Shown here: one piece after another, positions 53,898 to 64,000 of the stretch | Layout of the letters: every line of letters starts with the position of its first letter | Position numbering within the stretch: position 1 is the stretch's first letter | Origin: Prostheceraeus crozeri | Lineage: Eukaryota; Platyhelminthes; Polycladida; Euryleptidae | Direction of reading: 5' to 3' | Assembly: GCA_907163375.1 (NCBI GenBank) | Contig: CAJQUW010006779.1 | Span: forward strand, 1 to 64,000 | Length of the DNA stretch: 64,000 bases | The notes under the pieces: model-generated | The model's database searches: none | Seen by the model: only the letters and a program-made list of their open reading frames with translations | What the model was told of the DNA's origin: nothing | Made by a program: the position numbers and the translations under genes

Positions 53898-54354
53898 TCA
53901 TGAAGGACAAGTGAATTAGTATTTTGGTAGACGTTAGGCTATACAACTGCTGATCTGGTTTATCTGTACTTAATTCCTAACTGGTAAGCTAATATTTACA
54001 AGGTTTCGTTGACTGTGTATCTAACACGTTAAATTTCAGTAGGTCATCGACGTATTCTGAAATGATAAACACATGCAATCATGACATCTAAATTGAATGA
54101 TCGAGTTTTTTGTGAATAACATAATTATGATGTGAATTGGCAAAACTCTAAAATCACTCAGAATAGTGAGACTACACTGGCAATTGAAAAGCAAAAAATT
54201 TAGCAAAAATCTTGTGTAGGTAGGAAGCCTTCTAAAGTGTAGGTCGTTTAATTTTGAAATTCAAGGAATTCAAGGAAGAATATAAATCAAGGAAATTCAA
54301 GGAAGAAAATTGCCCATTCAAGGAATTCAAGGTAGAGTGAGACCCCTGAAATTA

Positions 54355-55282
54355 TATTTGATCATTCTAAGCAATTATCCAAGGTCTCAATAAGTAACTC
54401 GCGAGTATTGTGACATAAGCTTTGATAAATTTCAAATCCTATCGTGTGTATCTGACATCAATTTATCTGAAGGTATAACTGGCCGTTTCAATGAGTAACA
54501 ACGCTACATCGCACTTAGATAATAAATTCCAGTCACTGACTTTGTAGAAGTACAGTCTATTAAATAGGTTGGCACCAATTTAGCGGATAAATTAAATAAA
54601 ATATATCTATATGGTTTATGTACATAATCTGAAGCTAGTGCTTACATGTTTCATTTGCTTTGCTATTCTTCATAACTGAATCAACAAAAATTAAAATCCG
54701 CCGTAGCGACGTTGCACGATTTGCTACGAAAATTGTGTAGTTGCTACTTATGAGAAAAAGTCTACGAATTGAAAGATTTGATCGAGATCATTATACCATA
54801 TGAGCAACGTTGAAATCATAGAGTAGGTATACTAGGTAAAGTGGTAACTCCGCATTTATTAAATCCTCAATGTGCATACACTTTCGATTTTATTAAATGA
54901 ACTCAAGGGAGATACAGGTGGTATTGTCACCAAATGTGTGATATGCACAGTTTTGCAGTTTTGCAGAAATTAGAACGGAATTGAGTGATCATGAATGTAA
55001 TGCAGGAATAATGGTATTTCACAGATTCCCATGACAGCCTTGGAGATTTGATGTTTGTTGAATGAGAAATTTGATGGGTTCCTATTACTTTCATGCTCAA
55101 CCTCTAGAGTATTTTCTTAAGCGTGATCATATTATAGGCAACCTGCCACTGGCAGAGCAAAATGGCATAATCAAAGACAATGATTTCAATTAACTTTGAA
55201 ATATGTAAATATAGGTCCACATCACTATTCAGATTCAAGAAATGAAACATGAATTTAGTGATCGAATCATAAAATTATGCCG
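54355..55282. other. AT-rich sequence, nothing recognised
   Basis: Between hAT 3 and the hairpin MITE; no coding or repeat signal supported. Confidence 0.35.
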
Positions 55283-55537
55283 GTGATATTATTCAGGTTT
55301 TTTTAACACCAGAGGAACCCGCAGAAAAACGATGTTGTTCTCGTAAAAAAACTCTTTATCGAGGCCTTTCAGCTGCCGCCGACGATGACAGCCGGCGGCA
55401 GCTGAAAGGCCTCGATAAAGATTTTTTTGCGAGAACAACATCGTTTTTCTGCGGGTTCCTCTGGTGTTAAAAAAATTATGTCAAGCCCACTATTTCATTC
55501 TATATTATTCAGGTTTTCTGAACCTGAATAATATCAC
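55283..55537. mobile_element. hairpin MITE (fold-back) of about 255 bp
   Basis: Outer ends GTGATATTATTCAGG (55284-55298) and its complement (to 55537). Inside them is a nearly perfect hairpin: left arm from 55308 (AACACCAGAGGAACCCGCAG ... GCTGCCGCCG), loop ACGATGAC, right arm ending at 55475, with only a few mismatches over about 75 bp. A second small palindrome at 55503-55536 repeats the outer end (ATATTATTCAGGTT and complement). The GC-rich hairpin centre stands out in AT-rich surroundings. No coding. Confidence 0.82.
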
Positions 55538-56640
55538 GACTTTTTCATGAAGACTTTCATTATAATGCGGAGCATGAAATTCCCTTGATAATCAGCTTGA
55601 TTTCCGCTTAGTTAGGATGCTTATTAGCAAATACTCATTCCTTTTGATATCCAACTTGTTTCATACTACACATAGAGGAGTCATCTCGGTAGTATATAAA
55701 TTGGCAAAATTTTGATTTTTTTAAAACTGTTCAAATAATTTTTTTGGACCACGGGAACGTAATCTCCGCAAAAAACTGAATCTTTTCATCCAAAAACATT
55801 TCACTGTATACAGATACTTTTTTGAGTCGACACTCTACCTATATATCCCTACTCTATGGTTGAAATCATGTTAGTATCCTAGAAGTTGTTGGAAATAAGT
55901 TTGCGGATTGCACAAGCTGTGGCATGTACTGCACAGTTAAAGTCACGGAGTCAAGTCAAAATGGTTTTCATAAAACTGCCAAGAAAAGTCTCGAGATAAA
56001 ATGCAAATAACAGAAACGTCATCAGCAATATCTCAAACCTACGTCTCTGTTAAATTTTAAGAGGAAAATTAATTGACAAGGTCATTAGTAGACGGGGTTT
56101 GAAACCAGGTCTCAGTAGGCCCACTTCCACTAGTAGTCAGATACTATTGGTCTTCCGACTAAAATTTTAAGAGAAACATAGTCTTTGATGTTGCCGAGAC
56201 CGTCTCCGTTATTCAAATTTTTCGAAACTTGCCATGGAACAGGTTTATTGAAACCGAATTTTAGGACCATTTCCTGAAAATAGCGTTTTGACCAGGAGCC
56301 AAAGTCACACTTTACCTTCAGGCTGCTATCTCATTTGTCATATAATCACGATACTCAAACTGAGTGGGTAATTCGGCAACCGTCCACCAAAAAACGTAAG
56401 CTATCCTAATCATGATTAAAAATGTATGTGCCTTGCTGTATGTATTTGTGACTCCTTAAACTGTAATCCACGCTGCTGTACTATCAACCACTTGTCACAG
56501 GGTGCACGTGCATTTTCGGATGATAATAATCCGGACTCATGAAAAAATTCCAGACTTATTGATAATCCCAATTTACCCAATATTCACCTAAACGTTTGGT
56601 TTGATTAACCTAAGGTCAGAAAAAAGTTGGAAGAAAGAAC
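55538..56640. other. AT-rich sequence, nothing recognised
   Basis: No element ends or coding stretch supported. Confidence 0.35.
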
Positions 56641-58560
56641 AGCTGGGCTGTATTCGGCAAAGAGGCAATGACAGAGTCTGCCGATAGAAAGGACACTGCT
56701 ATTCACGGATGAAAAAGCAATGTCGAAACAGAGCAGAATACAGTCTGAAGAGAACATGAAAATGTACAGGAACGAGTGCAATAAAGTTCGAAAGACGGTG
56801 CAAGCCGATTTGAAAATGTGGCTACAGGAAAATACCGACTGATTGAGCAGACTGTGCTGAAGCAGAGAAACGCTAAGTATATCTGCTGATCAGATATATC
56901 AATAGAAAATGGGAACCCGAAGCAACGATATGCTAAAGATCGCGATGGCCACCTGTTGCAGACCAAGGAGACGACGAGACCAAAGAGAGATGTGCTGTAC
57001 TTCCGAGACCTGCATGGGTAGACGTATGATTGTGACATCACATTAGTGACAGAAGTCGAAGACATGGCACTACAAGACGACGACAGAAATGACAAAGTAG
57101 TCGGGTGTGAAGTCGAAACAGCGACCAAGAAACTAAAACCACACAAGGCCACCACACGGCACAGATGGCATCACAGGAAAGATACTACATGCAGGTGGAG
57201 TGAAATTGGCAGAAGAGCTGCTCATTATCAGTAAAGTTCCTGATGAATGGAACAAGTCGGTCATAGTGACGCTGCCAAAGAAAGGAGATCTAAGAATCTG
57301 CAGCAAATACTGCACCCTATCTCTGATAAATCACGTGTTTAAAGTTTTCTTACTGATCATCCAAGAGCGTCTGACAGCTTCTGTCAAGCCATTCTGGTAG
57401 AAGAACATACAGGTTTCCGTAGCGACAGCAGCACTGTACAACAGATTCTTGCTGATGGTCTGTTTCATCGATTTCTCTAAGGCTTTCGGTAACATTCGGC
57501 AAGACGCCATGTGGGCAGCACTGAAATCATGCGGAGTGGATGCTAAGATTATCCACATTTAAAATGAATGTACTACAGTGCTAAGGCTGCAGATACACTC
57601 GGAAATGAAACTAGTGACTGATTCAGACAAGGATTCCAGGCAGGGCGATCCCCTGTGACCTGTTACTTTGGCTTTGGATACCTGGAGCGCATTATAATGC
57701 GGCAGGGGTGTCAATTCAAAGACGGCCTATCAACAACCCAGGCCTTGCTGATGATATAACATTTTCGGATGAAAGTTGGTGAGAACTGAAGAATAGCCTA
57801 AACTTCGTTTCTTCAGATGCAGGAAGATGTGGCTGTAAGATCAGCACCGATAAAGCGGAGGGATTAGTGATAGTGGAGACAAGTCATAAAGCATAGCTTT
57901 CGACCAACAGCAGTGCAATTGAAACAGTCCTCAAGTTCACCTATCTTGGAATCCCGATAAATGGCGAGGGATGTGCAATGAAATTCTTCAGCGCATTGGT
58001 ATGGCCAGGCATGGCATTCGAGATATTCGCAGGTATTGAAAAAATATGAGGAGTCACGTGATTAACACAAGAAATATAATGCACGGTGCTGCAATCGTGT
58101 GTTTCCAGCGTGCAGATGCTTACTTCGGAAAAGTGGCCGTTGAGAAAGACGGATAACTGGGGTCTCGATGCCTTTTAGTGGTGGTGCTTCCGAATGATTT
58201 TAGATGTTAGATGATTTCACCGCACCGCCAATAATGAAGTCTTTGTGTATCTGATTAATAAGCACAAACTGGGTCTGTTCGGCCACATCTGCCGTATGAA
58301 AGATCATTGTCTAGTGAGGATCGTGCCGTTTGGTATCGCGAATGGCAGCAGTCGTAGAGCCGATTCATGGTGGACAGACAGCATCAAAGGTTGATGCGAT
58401 GTTAACCTGCACGTGATAGCAAGGATGACAGAAGAGACTAGCGGAAAATAACCGAACGCGTTATTTAGGACTCCAACGAATGATTCGACCTACTCACAAA
58501 TCAAGCAAAGTGAGCAAGATGATTTCAGTGACCGTCTGTTTAGTTAGCAGTTCTAACCAG
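56641..58560 (+). pseudogene. non-LTR retrotransposon relic, heavily decayed
   Basis: Plus-strand pieces across frames: VPDEWNKSVIVTLPKKGDLR and SLINHVFKVFLLIIQERL (RT fingers), CFIDFSKAFGNIRQDAMW (motif A), DSRQGDPL (motif B), GLADDITFSD-like remnant near 57745 (motif C), then a C-terminal KHKLGLFGHICRMKDHCLV zinc-region-like stretch at about 58260. Many stops. Family not fixed; the LGLFGHICRM tail belongs to a common invertebrate LINE group with APE endonucleases. Confidence 0.65.
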
Positions 58561-58840
58561 TGCATTTGAATAAATAAACGAGGCTGTAAATAAACGAGGT
58601 TCTTAGTCGTTCACTGGCAAGCGAAGTAACTTAGCAAACGGCATTTCCTGGTATCTGCCTCTGAAATGAACTAATATTTTTCAAGTCATGAAACTGATGA
58701 ACGAACTGAACTGACGCTCCTCAGTCTTACATTTACTGTGGGGGAAATTAATTTGTATTTGTATTTGGATAAGGCTCCGGACGGAGTCAACAAATTACAT
58801 AAAATCATGAATAAAAGTAAGAAAAGAAAGTCAAAAGTCA

Positions 58841-59524
58841 TTAAACAGAAGAAAGTATCCATCGAATTTTACGCTTGAATTCATTCACCGAAGCTGCGTA
58901 AACTGCTGAAGATGGCATTGAGTTCCACTGCGAGATGATGCGTACTGTGAAAAAGTTATGCCGTAGTAGGAGGCGAGCAGGTCCTTGCACCAGTTTCCGA
59001 TTGAGCGAGCGAGTTCGTGTAAGTTCAGACATGGTGAAAAATAGATCAGAGTCAACATTACAATAACCACATAATAGTTTAAAAACAAATACCAAATCTG
59101 CACATAGACGTCTTTCACAGAGTGAGGGCAATCTTAGAGAGTCTAGATGATCACGATAACATAATTCTCGAAGACCACATAACCCTTTAGTAAATCGCCT
59201 TTGTACACCTTCGAGTAAATTTATGTCTCTCCGGAAATACGGAGCCCAAATGGAGCACGAATACTCCAAATGAGGTCGAACAAAAGCCTTGTACAGCAGT
59301 AACATCGTCTGATTATCCAGAGATTTAAAAGCCAATCTAAAAGTGCCTAACAATCTTCGAGCACGATTGGCAACACAGTGACATTGCTTAGTGGGACTAA
59401 GGGTATTACATATCAACACACCAAGATCTAAAACTTCAACAACCGTTTTTAGCTTTAGACCATTAACCTGATACATGTAGCTGGGATTCTGGCGACCAAA
59501 ATGAATAGAACAACATTTTTTCAA
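58841..59524 (-). pseudogene. LINE RT thumb and C-terminal domain
   Basis: About 220 residues after the palm: VVEVLDLGVLI (RT strand after motif D), YKAFVRPHLEYSCSIWAP, LEGVQRRFTKGL and the end domain RTRSLNRKLVQ, NFFTVRIISQWNSMP. These are the standard C-terminal blocks of CR1/Jockey RTs. Out of frame with the palm by a shift near 59500. Confidence 0.85.
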
Positions 59525-60197
59525 AATTAATCTTGATTAACCATTTGTTCGACCAGTCTTGCAAGTTGAACAAATCTTGCTGCATTTTCCTAACACAGTC
59601 ACTATCATCACTGATATTTATTGGAGCATATAACCGGATATCATCGGCAAACTTCAAAACTTTACACATTTTGAACAAACTGTCAATATCGTCAATGTAC
59701 ATTAAAAACAGAATTGGCCCCAAAACACTACCCTGAGGTACGCCACTTGTAACGCTGGATAAAGAAGACTTTGTCCAATTAACTTTGACATATTGGACAC
59801 GATCAGAGATAAACGAGAAAATCCAATCCAGTAAAGAGCCACATATACCAAAAGAGCGCAATTTAACAATCAAACGTCTGAAAGGGACAGAATCAAATGC
59901 TCTACAGAAATCAATATATATTGCATCTACACAACGGCCATTATCTACATTATATGTTACATAATCAGTAAAACTCAAAAGTGCCGTAGAACACGAACGA
60001 CCAGGCAAAAAGCCATGCTGAGAACCATGTAAAAGAGAATGGGTCATTACATGATTTAACAAAGCAGTCTTGACAATTCTTTCAAGTAATTTGCAGATGG
60101 ATGATGTAAGACTGATTGGACGATAATTTGAACAGTCGGACTTGTAACCTTTCTTGAAAATAGGTACAACACAAGAAACTTTCCAGTCTCTAGGCAC
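59463..60197 (-). pseudogene. LINE RT palm
   Basis: Contains PRDWKVSCVVPIFKKG, YRPISLTSSICKLLERIV, QHGFLPGRSCSTAL, motif A YIDFCRAFDSV, motif B SGVPQGSVLGPILFLMYIDD and motif C KFADDIRLYA, all intact. Breaks only at both edges (60200 and 59500). Confidence 0.88.
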
Positions 60198-60478
60198 TTT
60201 GCCCGAACAAAGGAGATGAGAAAAAATTTACGTAAAACAGGCACTATACAATGACCGCTATTAATTAACATCAAATTTGTAATCCCGTCATTTCCTGGAG
60301 ATGAATTGGGGGATAATTTCTCAATATTCTCTCTAACAATGTCATCAGTGATGTCAACATCTGATAATAGTTCATTATTTCTTAAAGGACAATCAGGCAG
60401 GACATCGTTCTCTTCGATAAAAACCGACGAGAAGAAAGTATTAAAAGCATCGGCTGTATCTTTGTCATTGACAGACAA
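60056..60478 (-). pseudogene. LINE RT N-terminal region
   Basis: Residues before the palm: AFNTFFSSVFIEEN and IEKLSPNSSPGNDGITNLML, the conserved KLxxxKSPGPDGI block upstream of RT fingers. After residue 95 the frame is wrong and palm coding continues in 59463-60197. Confidence 0.82.
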
Positions 60479-60600
60479 ATCGCCATTGGAATTCTCATAT
60501 CGCTTTTCGCTGTTCAGACATAGACAGCCGTTTATAGCAACTTTCGCTCACATAAATCCGAACTGTTGTTTCTGTTCGTGAACATTGTAAATGAGTAGAT

Positions 60601-63380
60601 TAAAGATCAGACCAGACAGGGATTTCTAAGGTCATTTTAGTAGGCGCGTAAGAATTTTCGATCGCCAAACGAAATATTTAATAAAACTTCTCTCGATTTC
60701 TGCAGGGTGAAAAATTAAAGGCTGTGGTAAACCTCTAAGTAATTAATGCTTCAAATATTTACGAGTTATATACTTCAATGATGTACGATAATAAAGTACT
60801 TGATGAATATAGTATAGGGTTGCCATCTTACCAGGAATCCGGGATTTGGAATTGGATGGCTTCCCTGTAGCGGCAGTTTTATGACTATCTAAGTCGATTG
60901 TGAGACAAAGGCAAACCAGGTACAGTTAATCAAAGTTTTTAAAATTGACAAATTGACAAAATGACAAAGCAGACGTATAAGAAAGAATGATGGACAATAT
61001 GAAGAAAAGATCTTCCTTGATTCTCAATGTGGTCAACGAGCGCCTAGTCCCACAACGTTGGTGCCTTTCAAAGTGAACAAAAAGCAAGTGAGTGACTTGA
61101 GTGTTTCAGCTGAACTGCACGACACAGCGCTAAATTAAAATGAACAGGCAAACTGACTGAACGAACGAAATAGTTGAATGAGCGAAGACCTGAGTGAGCT
61201 GAATAAAAGGCCGCATTCGAATGCACTGGTGCACTTAGATTACCTAGATAATTGATTCACCTTAGATAGTTTGCACCTTAATACTTGTAAATGAATTTTA
61301 CGCTTCACCAGTTGATGCAATAATGAAAAAGGAATATTGAACTTCAAAATGAGACAAAAATAGTTTTCGCAATTTGAATTTGTCATAAAAGTTTTTTGCA
61401 ATTATGAGGAATGAAGCTCAGTGGCTACCATATGGCAGCTGGCATTTAAACGCTTTCAATCTTGAGCACACATCATCACATTTTCTTTATAATCAGAAAA
61501 ATAGAACTTTCTTTTAAAGATGATTTTATTCGAATATAATATTACTCCTTTTGCAACTGCAGTACTACACAAACAGCATGCATATACGAGCATTTTTATA
61601 GTGCACATCACTGAAGTTCTTTTTAAAAAATGCATGTAGTCTGCTACTTACAGCTATAATGGATTTGTTATTGCTAGACTGTTCTTAAATGCAATTTTGT
61701 GTCATTAAGTTACGGAAATTGTGTTGGAATATCACAACTTTTGGCGCATTATGAACGGACTATTTTGGTAAATCAATTTCATTAATAACCAACTACATAT
61801 CATAACAAAGCCAACAGTTAAACAGCTAGTGGAGCAACTGAGTTAATATTTAGTAATTGACATTACTTAAAACTATCAGAAAACAAAACTAAGGTAAAAC
61901 CAGTTCGTCTTGGTAATATGAAAAAGAAACATGGACAACTTGAAATTATACAATTTAAAATTATAACTAGCAGTTCACACACTACCCTTTTCATGGTCTT
62001 TCAGGGAAAATTGAATATCGAAAATTATGAAAAGGAATAGACGATACAGTCGCTCATCTAACTTCTTTTTTTATCAACGAGATTTGTAATACTTCTTGCG
62101 TCATTGACCAGATGGTTTCCGTAATCAAGTTGCATATATTTTCCCCTTCATTATGTCTTCATTAAATACATGACTCTGTTTACTAAAACGTTTCCCCAAT
62201 TACGCTTTTGTCCACGTCAAGCTTTCAATTTTCTCAAAGTATTTAAGCTTCGCTCATATATTTCCAAACGCCATCTGCGCATTCATTGAGATAAACTGTG
62301 CTACATTGCTTTCCTAGTGCTTGACTTTTCTCAATGGTTACTCAAGTATCTCTAAGTACTGGCAAAACATATTTGAAAAGTAAAAGAGAAGCGCTAGGAA
62401 AGCAATACATGCGTAGCTTGCAGCAATGAACTCACAGAATGCAATTGAAAAAATGTGAGTGAAGTTTCAATACTTCCAGACCTATTCATCCTATATTTCT
62501 CCAGAATTTCCAGATTTTCCAGACCATCCTATTTTCCAGACATTTTCTTGAAAATAATACTTTTCCAGACCTGTGGGCACCCTAATGTCAGGTCATTTCT
62601 CATGAGGAAGCGAGTTGAAAGCTCGAGTTATAAACAGACCATCCGACAGACAAGAGTTTTCCGGAACAAATATTACGCATAATACCTGTCTGAAAGAATG
62701 TCTTCATAAAAATGTAGCACGACATCGTTGTTAAATCGTTGAGTGATCGACACACGTTGTTTCGCAATCTGTTGGAGAGATCAGTCACTGAGCTTGCAGC
62801 CTCGGATGCTCCCAAGATACGTGTAATTTTGATCAATGTGAATACCGATTTCAGGAGTGTTCTGAGTCTCTGAGACACCTTATGTGTATTAGGTTTCTGC
62901 CTTTGATCATGTGAGCCTCATCCGAGGGTGAATCTGCCGACGTACCCGCTCTAAAGGGTTCGTAAAAGCACATTATTTGAAATTTATCGATTTAAGTTTG
63001 AATCTAGTCAACTAGGTTTATTATTAATATCGTATAATACGCAGTAAATCATGCAGTTGTTTATTAAGTCAATATCTTGGTTTTAGTTCCTAAATGTTTA
63101 GAATTAAATGTGTCTACAATGACTTATGAAATCAGTCTGAATGGCGATGCGAAACCTGCATTCATCTATTATTTCCCAAGATAAACCATTTTAAAAATAA
63201 TTGAAACAAAATTCCTTCATCACTGCTGCCTACTTCTATCAGTAGTACGACAGGAGCATCTCACCATGCACCTGAAAGCCCCCAACAAGCATAAAAGTAC
63301 TTTGATGTGTTGTGTTGAGGCTAACTGGTGAATGCGAAGCCGAAATATCTTCCACCTCAACCAAATGTAAATCCTGATTT
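60601..63380. other. AT-rich sequence with isolated transposon ends
   Basis: TAGGGTTGCCATCTTACCAG at 60814 looks like a DNA-transposon end. A second end of a different family is at 62455-62586 (separate entry). Neither has a partner here. No gene supported. Confidence 0.35.
62455..62586 (-). repeat. hAT-like terminus with TCTGGAAA repeats
   Basis: Reading from 62586 leftward: TAGGGTGCCCACAGGTCTGG, then six or so TCTGGAAA/TCTGGAGA words within 110 bp. Terminal bases and reiterated words resemble the hAT ends elsewhere in the window. The partner end was not found. Confidence 0.5.
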
Positions 63381-63384
63381 CGTA

Positions 63385-63772
63385 CGTGTAACGTTATTGC
63401 GCTTCGTTTGTTAAGATAGCTACTAGAGAAATGCACGATATCCATTTCAACAACTTCTGTGATGATGATTATGATGATCAAGTTTTATTTCATAGAATAA
63501 TGGCATCAATCAAATCTTTCAATTCGCAGACTTTTTCAGATAAGTAACCACTACTCGAATTTCATGTCAATTCGTGTAACGTAGTTACGTTTGACCCTAA
63601 TTAAGTGTTGCGTCACAAGGAAAGAATGGCAAAGCAAATACAAAATGCAAACATTAATTTCAGGGAATCTGCTAGCCGTTTTATCCGGCATGTCGAAACC
63701 AGCCTGATAAAATCTTCTACAAAAATGTTATTAAAATGTAGTAAATGCGCGCGATGTAACGTTATTACGCAT
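63385..63772. repeat. GTAACGTTATTACG word cluster, second site
   Basis: TGTAACGTTATTGCGCTTCG at 63387, GTGTAACGTAGTTACGTTTG at 63573 and ATGTAACGTTATTACGC at 63752, matching the cluster at 46577-46776. The spacing of about 180 bp is similar in both places. Confidence 0.5.
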
Positions 63773-64000
63773 GAAATTGTTCAAAACATTTGTGAAGTCT
63801 AATCTATGTTGTGAAATGCAAAAAGGCAAGCGTCAGAACCTCATCATTCAGATAGGATCCTTTGACTGATAGGGATCGTCCCATCAAGTCATGAAAATCC
63901 AAAATCTGAAATCATATACTTCTACAGTAATCAATCTATCAACAAAATTGAGAGCAAGCAAACCTATCATCTAATAGACTTATGAGATAACTTACATAAT
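63773..64000. other. window end, nothing recognised
   Basis: AT-rich sequence without coding or repeat signal. Confidence 0.3.

Larger units (their letters stand above)
46778..54348 (-). mobile_element. hAT transposon 3, 7.57 kb with nested insertions
   Basis: Ends read inward CAGGGGTCTCACCCT and CAGGGGTCTCACTCT (14 of 15), with AAATTA directly outside both (46772-46777 and 54349-54354), again exactly 6 bp. ATTCAAGGAA is reiterated near the ends: two copies at 46808-46842, about six at 54265-54338. Inside are a fold-back element, a hAT transposase remnant (minus strand) and a Copia retrotransposon. Without those insertions it would be about 2.5 kb. Confidence 0.85.
58750..60600 (-). mobile_element. 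CR1/Jockey-group LINE, 5' truncated
   Basis: Minus strand. The 3' end is a short (AAATAC)n-type tail at 58752-58770, then RT C-terminus, RT palm and fingers going up to about 60550, where similarity stops; the endonuclease is absent. Frame changes near 59500 and 60200 split the protein in three. Confidence 0.82.

Noticed and set aside
60814-62586. One transposon bounded by TAGGGTTGCC at 60814 and TAGGGTGCCC at 62586
   Set aside because: The ends differ after the first bases and the flanks share no duplication.

Overview
This is an AT-rich animal genomic window: large introns, GT-AG splice junctions, and a dense mixture of DNA transposons, non-LTR retrotransposons, a Copia LTR element and Penelope-like relics. 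Nothing in it identifies the species. The only host gene I can support is a TDRD12-like gene (Tudor-domain DExD helicase of the piRNA pathway). It lies on the minus strand and its recognisable exons run from about 42.4 kb down to 2.9 kb. Its 3' part is outside the window.

The TDRD12-like exons, in transcription order, are: start-codon exon (42349-42430), first Tudor half (38396-38616), an unlocated short exon, end of the Tudor domain (21406-21540), a 56-nt exon with a GC donor (19906-19961), a long linker plus helicase motif I exon (15908-16659), a DExD exon (9853-10224) and the start of the second RecA lobe (2910-3264). Five of these have well-matched splice sites and phases. Almost everything else between them is mobile DNA inside introns, which is notable because TDRD12 itself acts in transposon silencing.

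Layout. 1-2.5 kb: RTE-type LINE, minus strand. 4.8-9.4 kb: near-complete hAT element with a 691-codon transposase, TIRs and a 6-bp target duplication. 11.4-13.4 kb: second hAT, deleted, again with a 6-bp duplication. 13.5-14.5 kb: Tc1 relic. 17.4-18.7 kb: probable decayed hAT. 19.0 kb: hammerhead-ribozyme-like core. 20.8-21.3 kb: long inverted repeat. 22.7-25.9 kb: CR1-group LINE with an intact 945-aa ORF. 28.4-28.7 kb: hAT-type MITE with an 8-bp duplication. 28.8-30.1 and 32.2-33.6 kb: two mariners with TIRs and TA duplications. 34-37 kb: second hammerhead-like core, two tRNA-related SINE copies and a broken THAP domain. 39.8-41.4 kb: Harbinger-type element carrying a MADF domain.

Upstream of the TDRD12-like start codon (42.4-64 kb): Penelope-like RT relics; a third hAT (46.8-54.3 kb, 6-bp duplication) that contains both a 744-bp fold-back element and a Copia element with 165-bp LTRs; a strong hairpin MITE at 55.3 kb; and two further decayed LINEs (56.7-60.6 kb). 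The last 3.4 kb holds one transposon end and copies of a palindromic GTAACGTTATTACG motif.

The most distinctive observations are the three hAT elements that each have exactly 6-bp duplications, TIRs starting CAGRG and an element-specific reiterated subterminal motif; the conserved coiled-coil tail behind their transposases; the hammerhead-like cores; and the TDRD12-like gene with its GC-AG intron.
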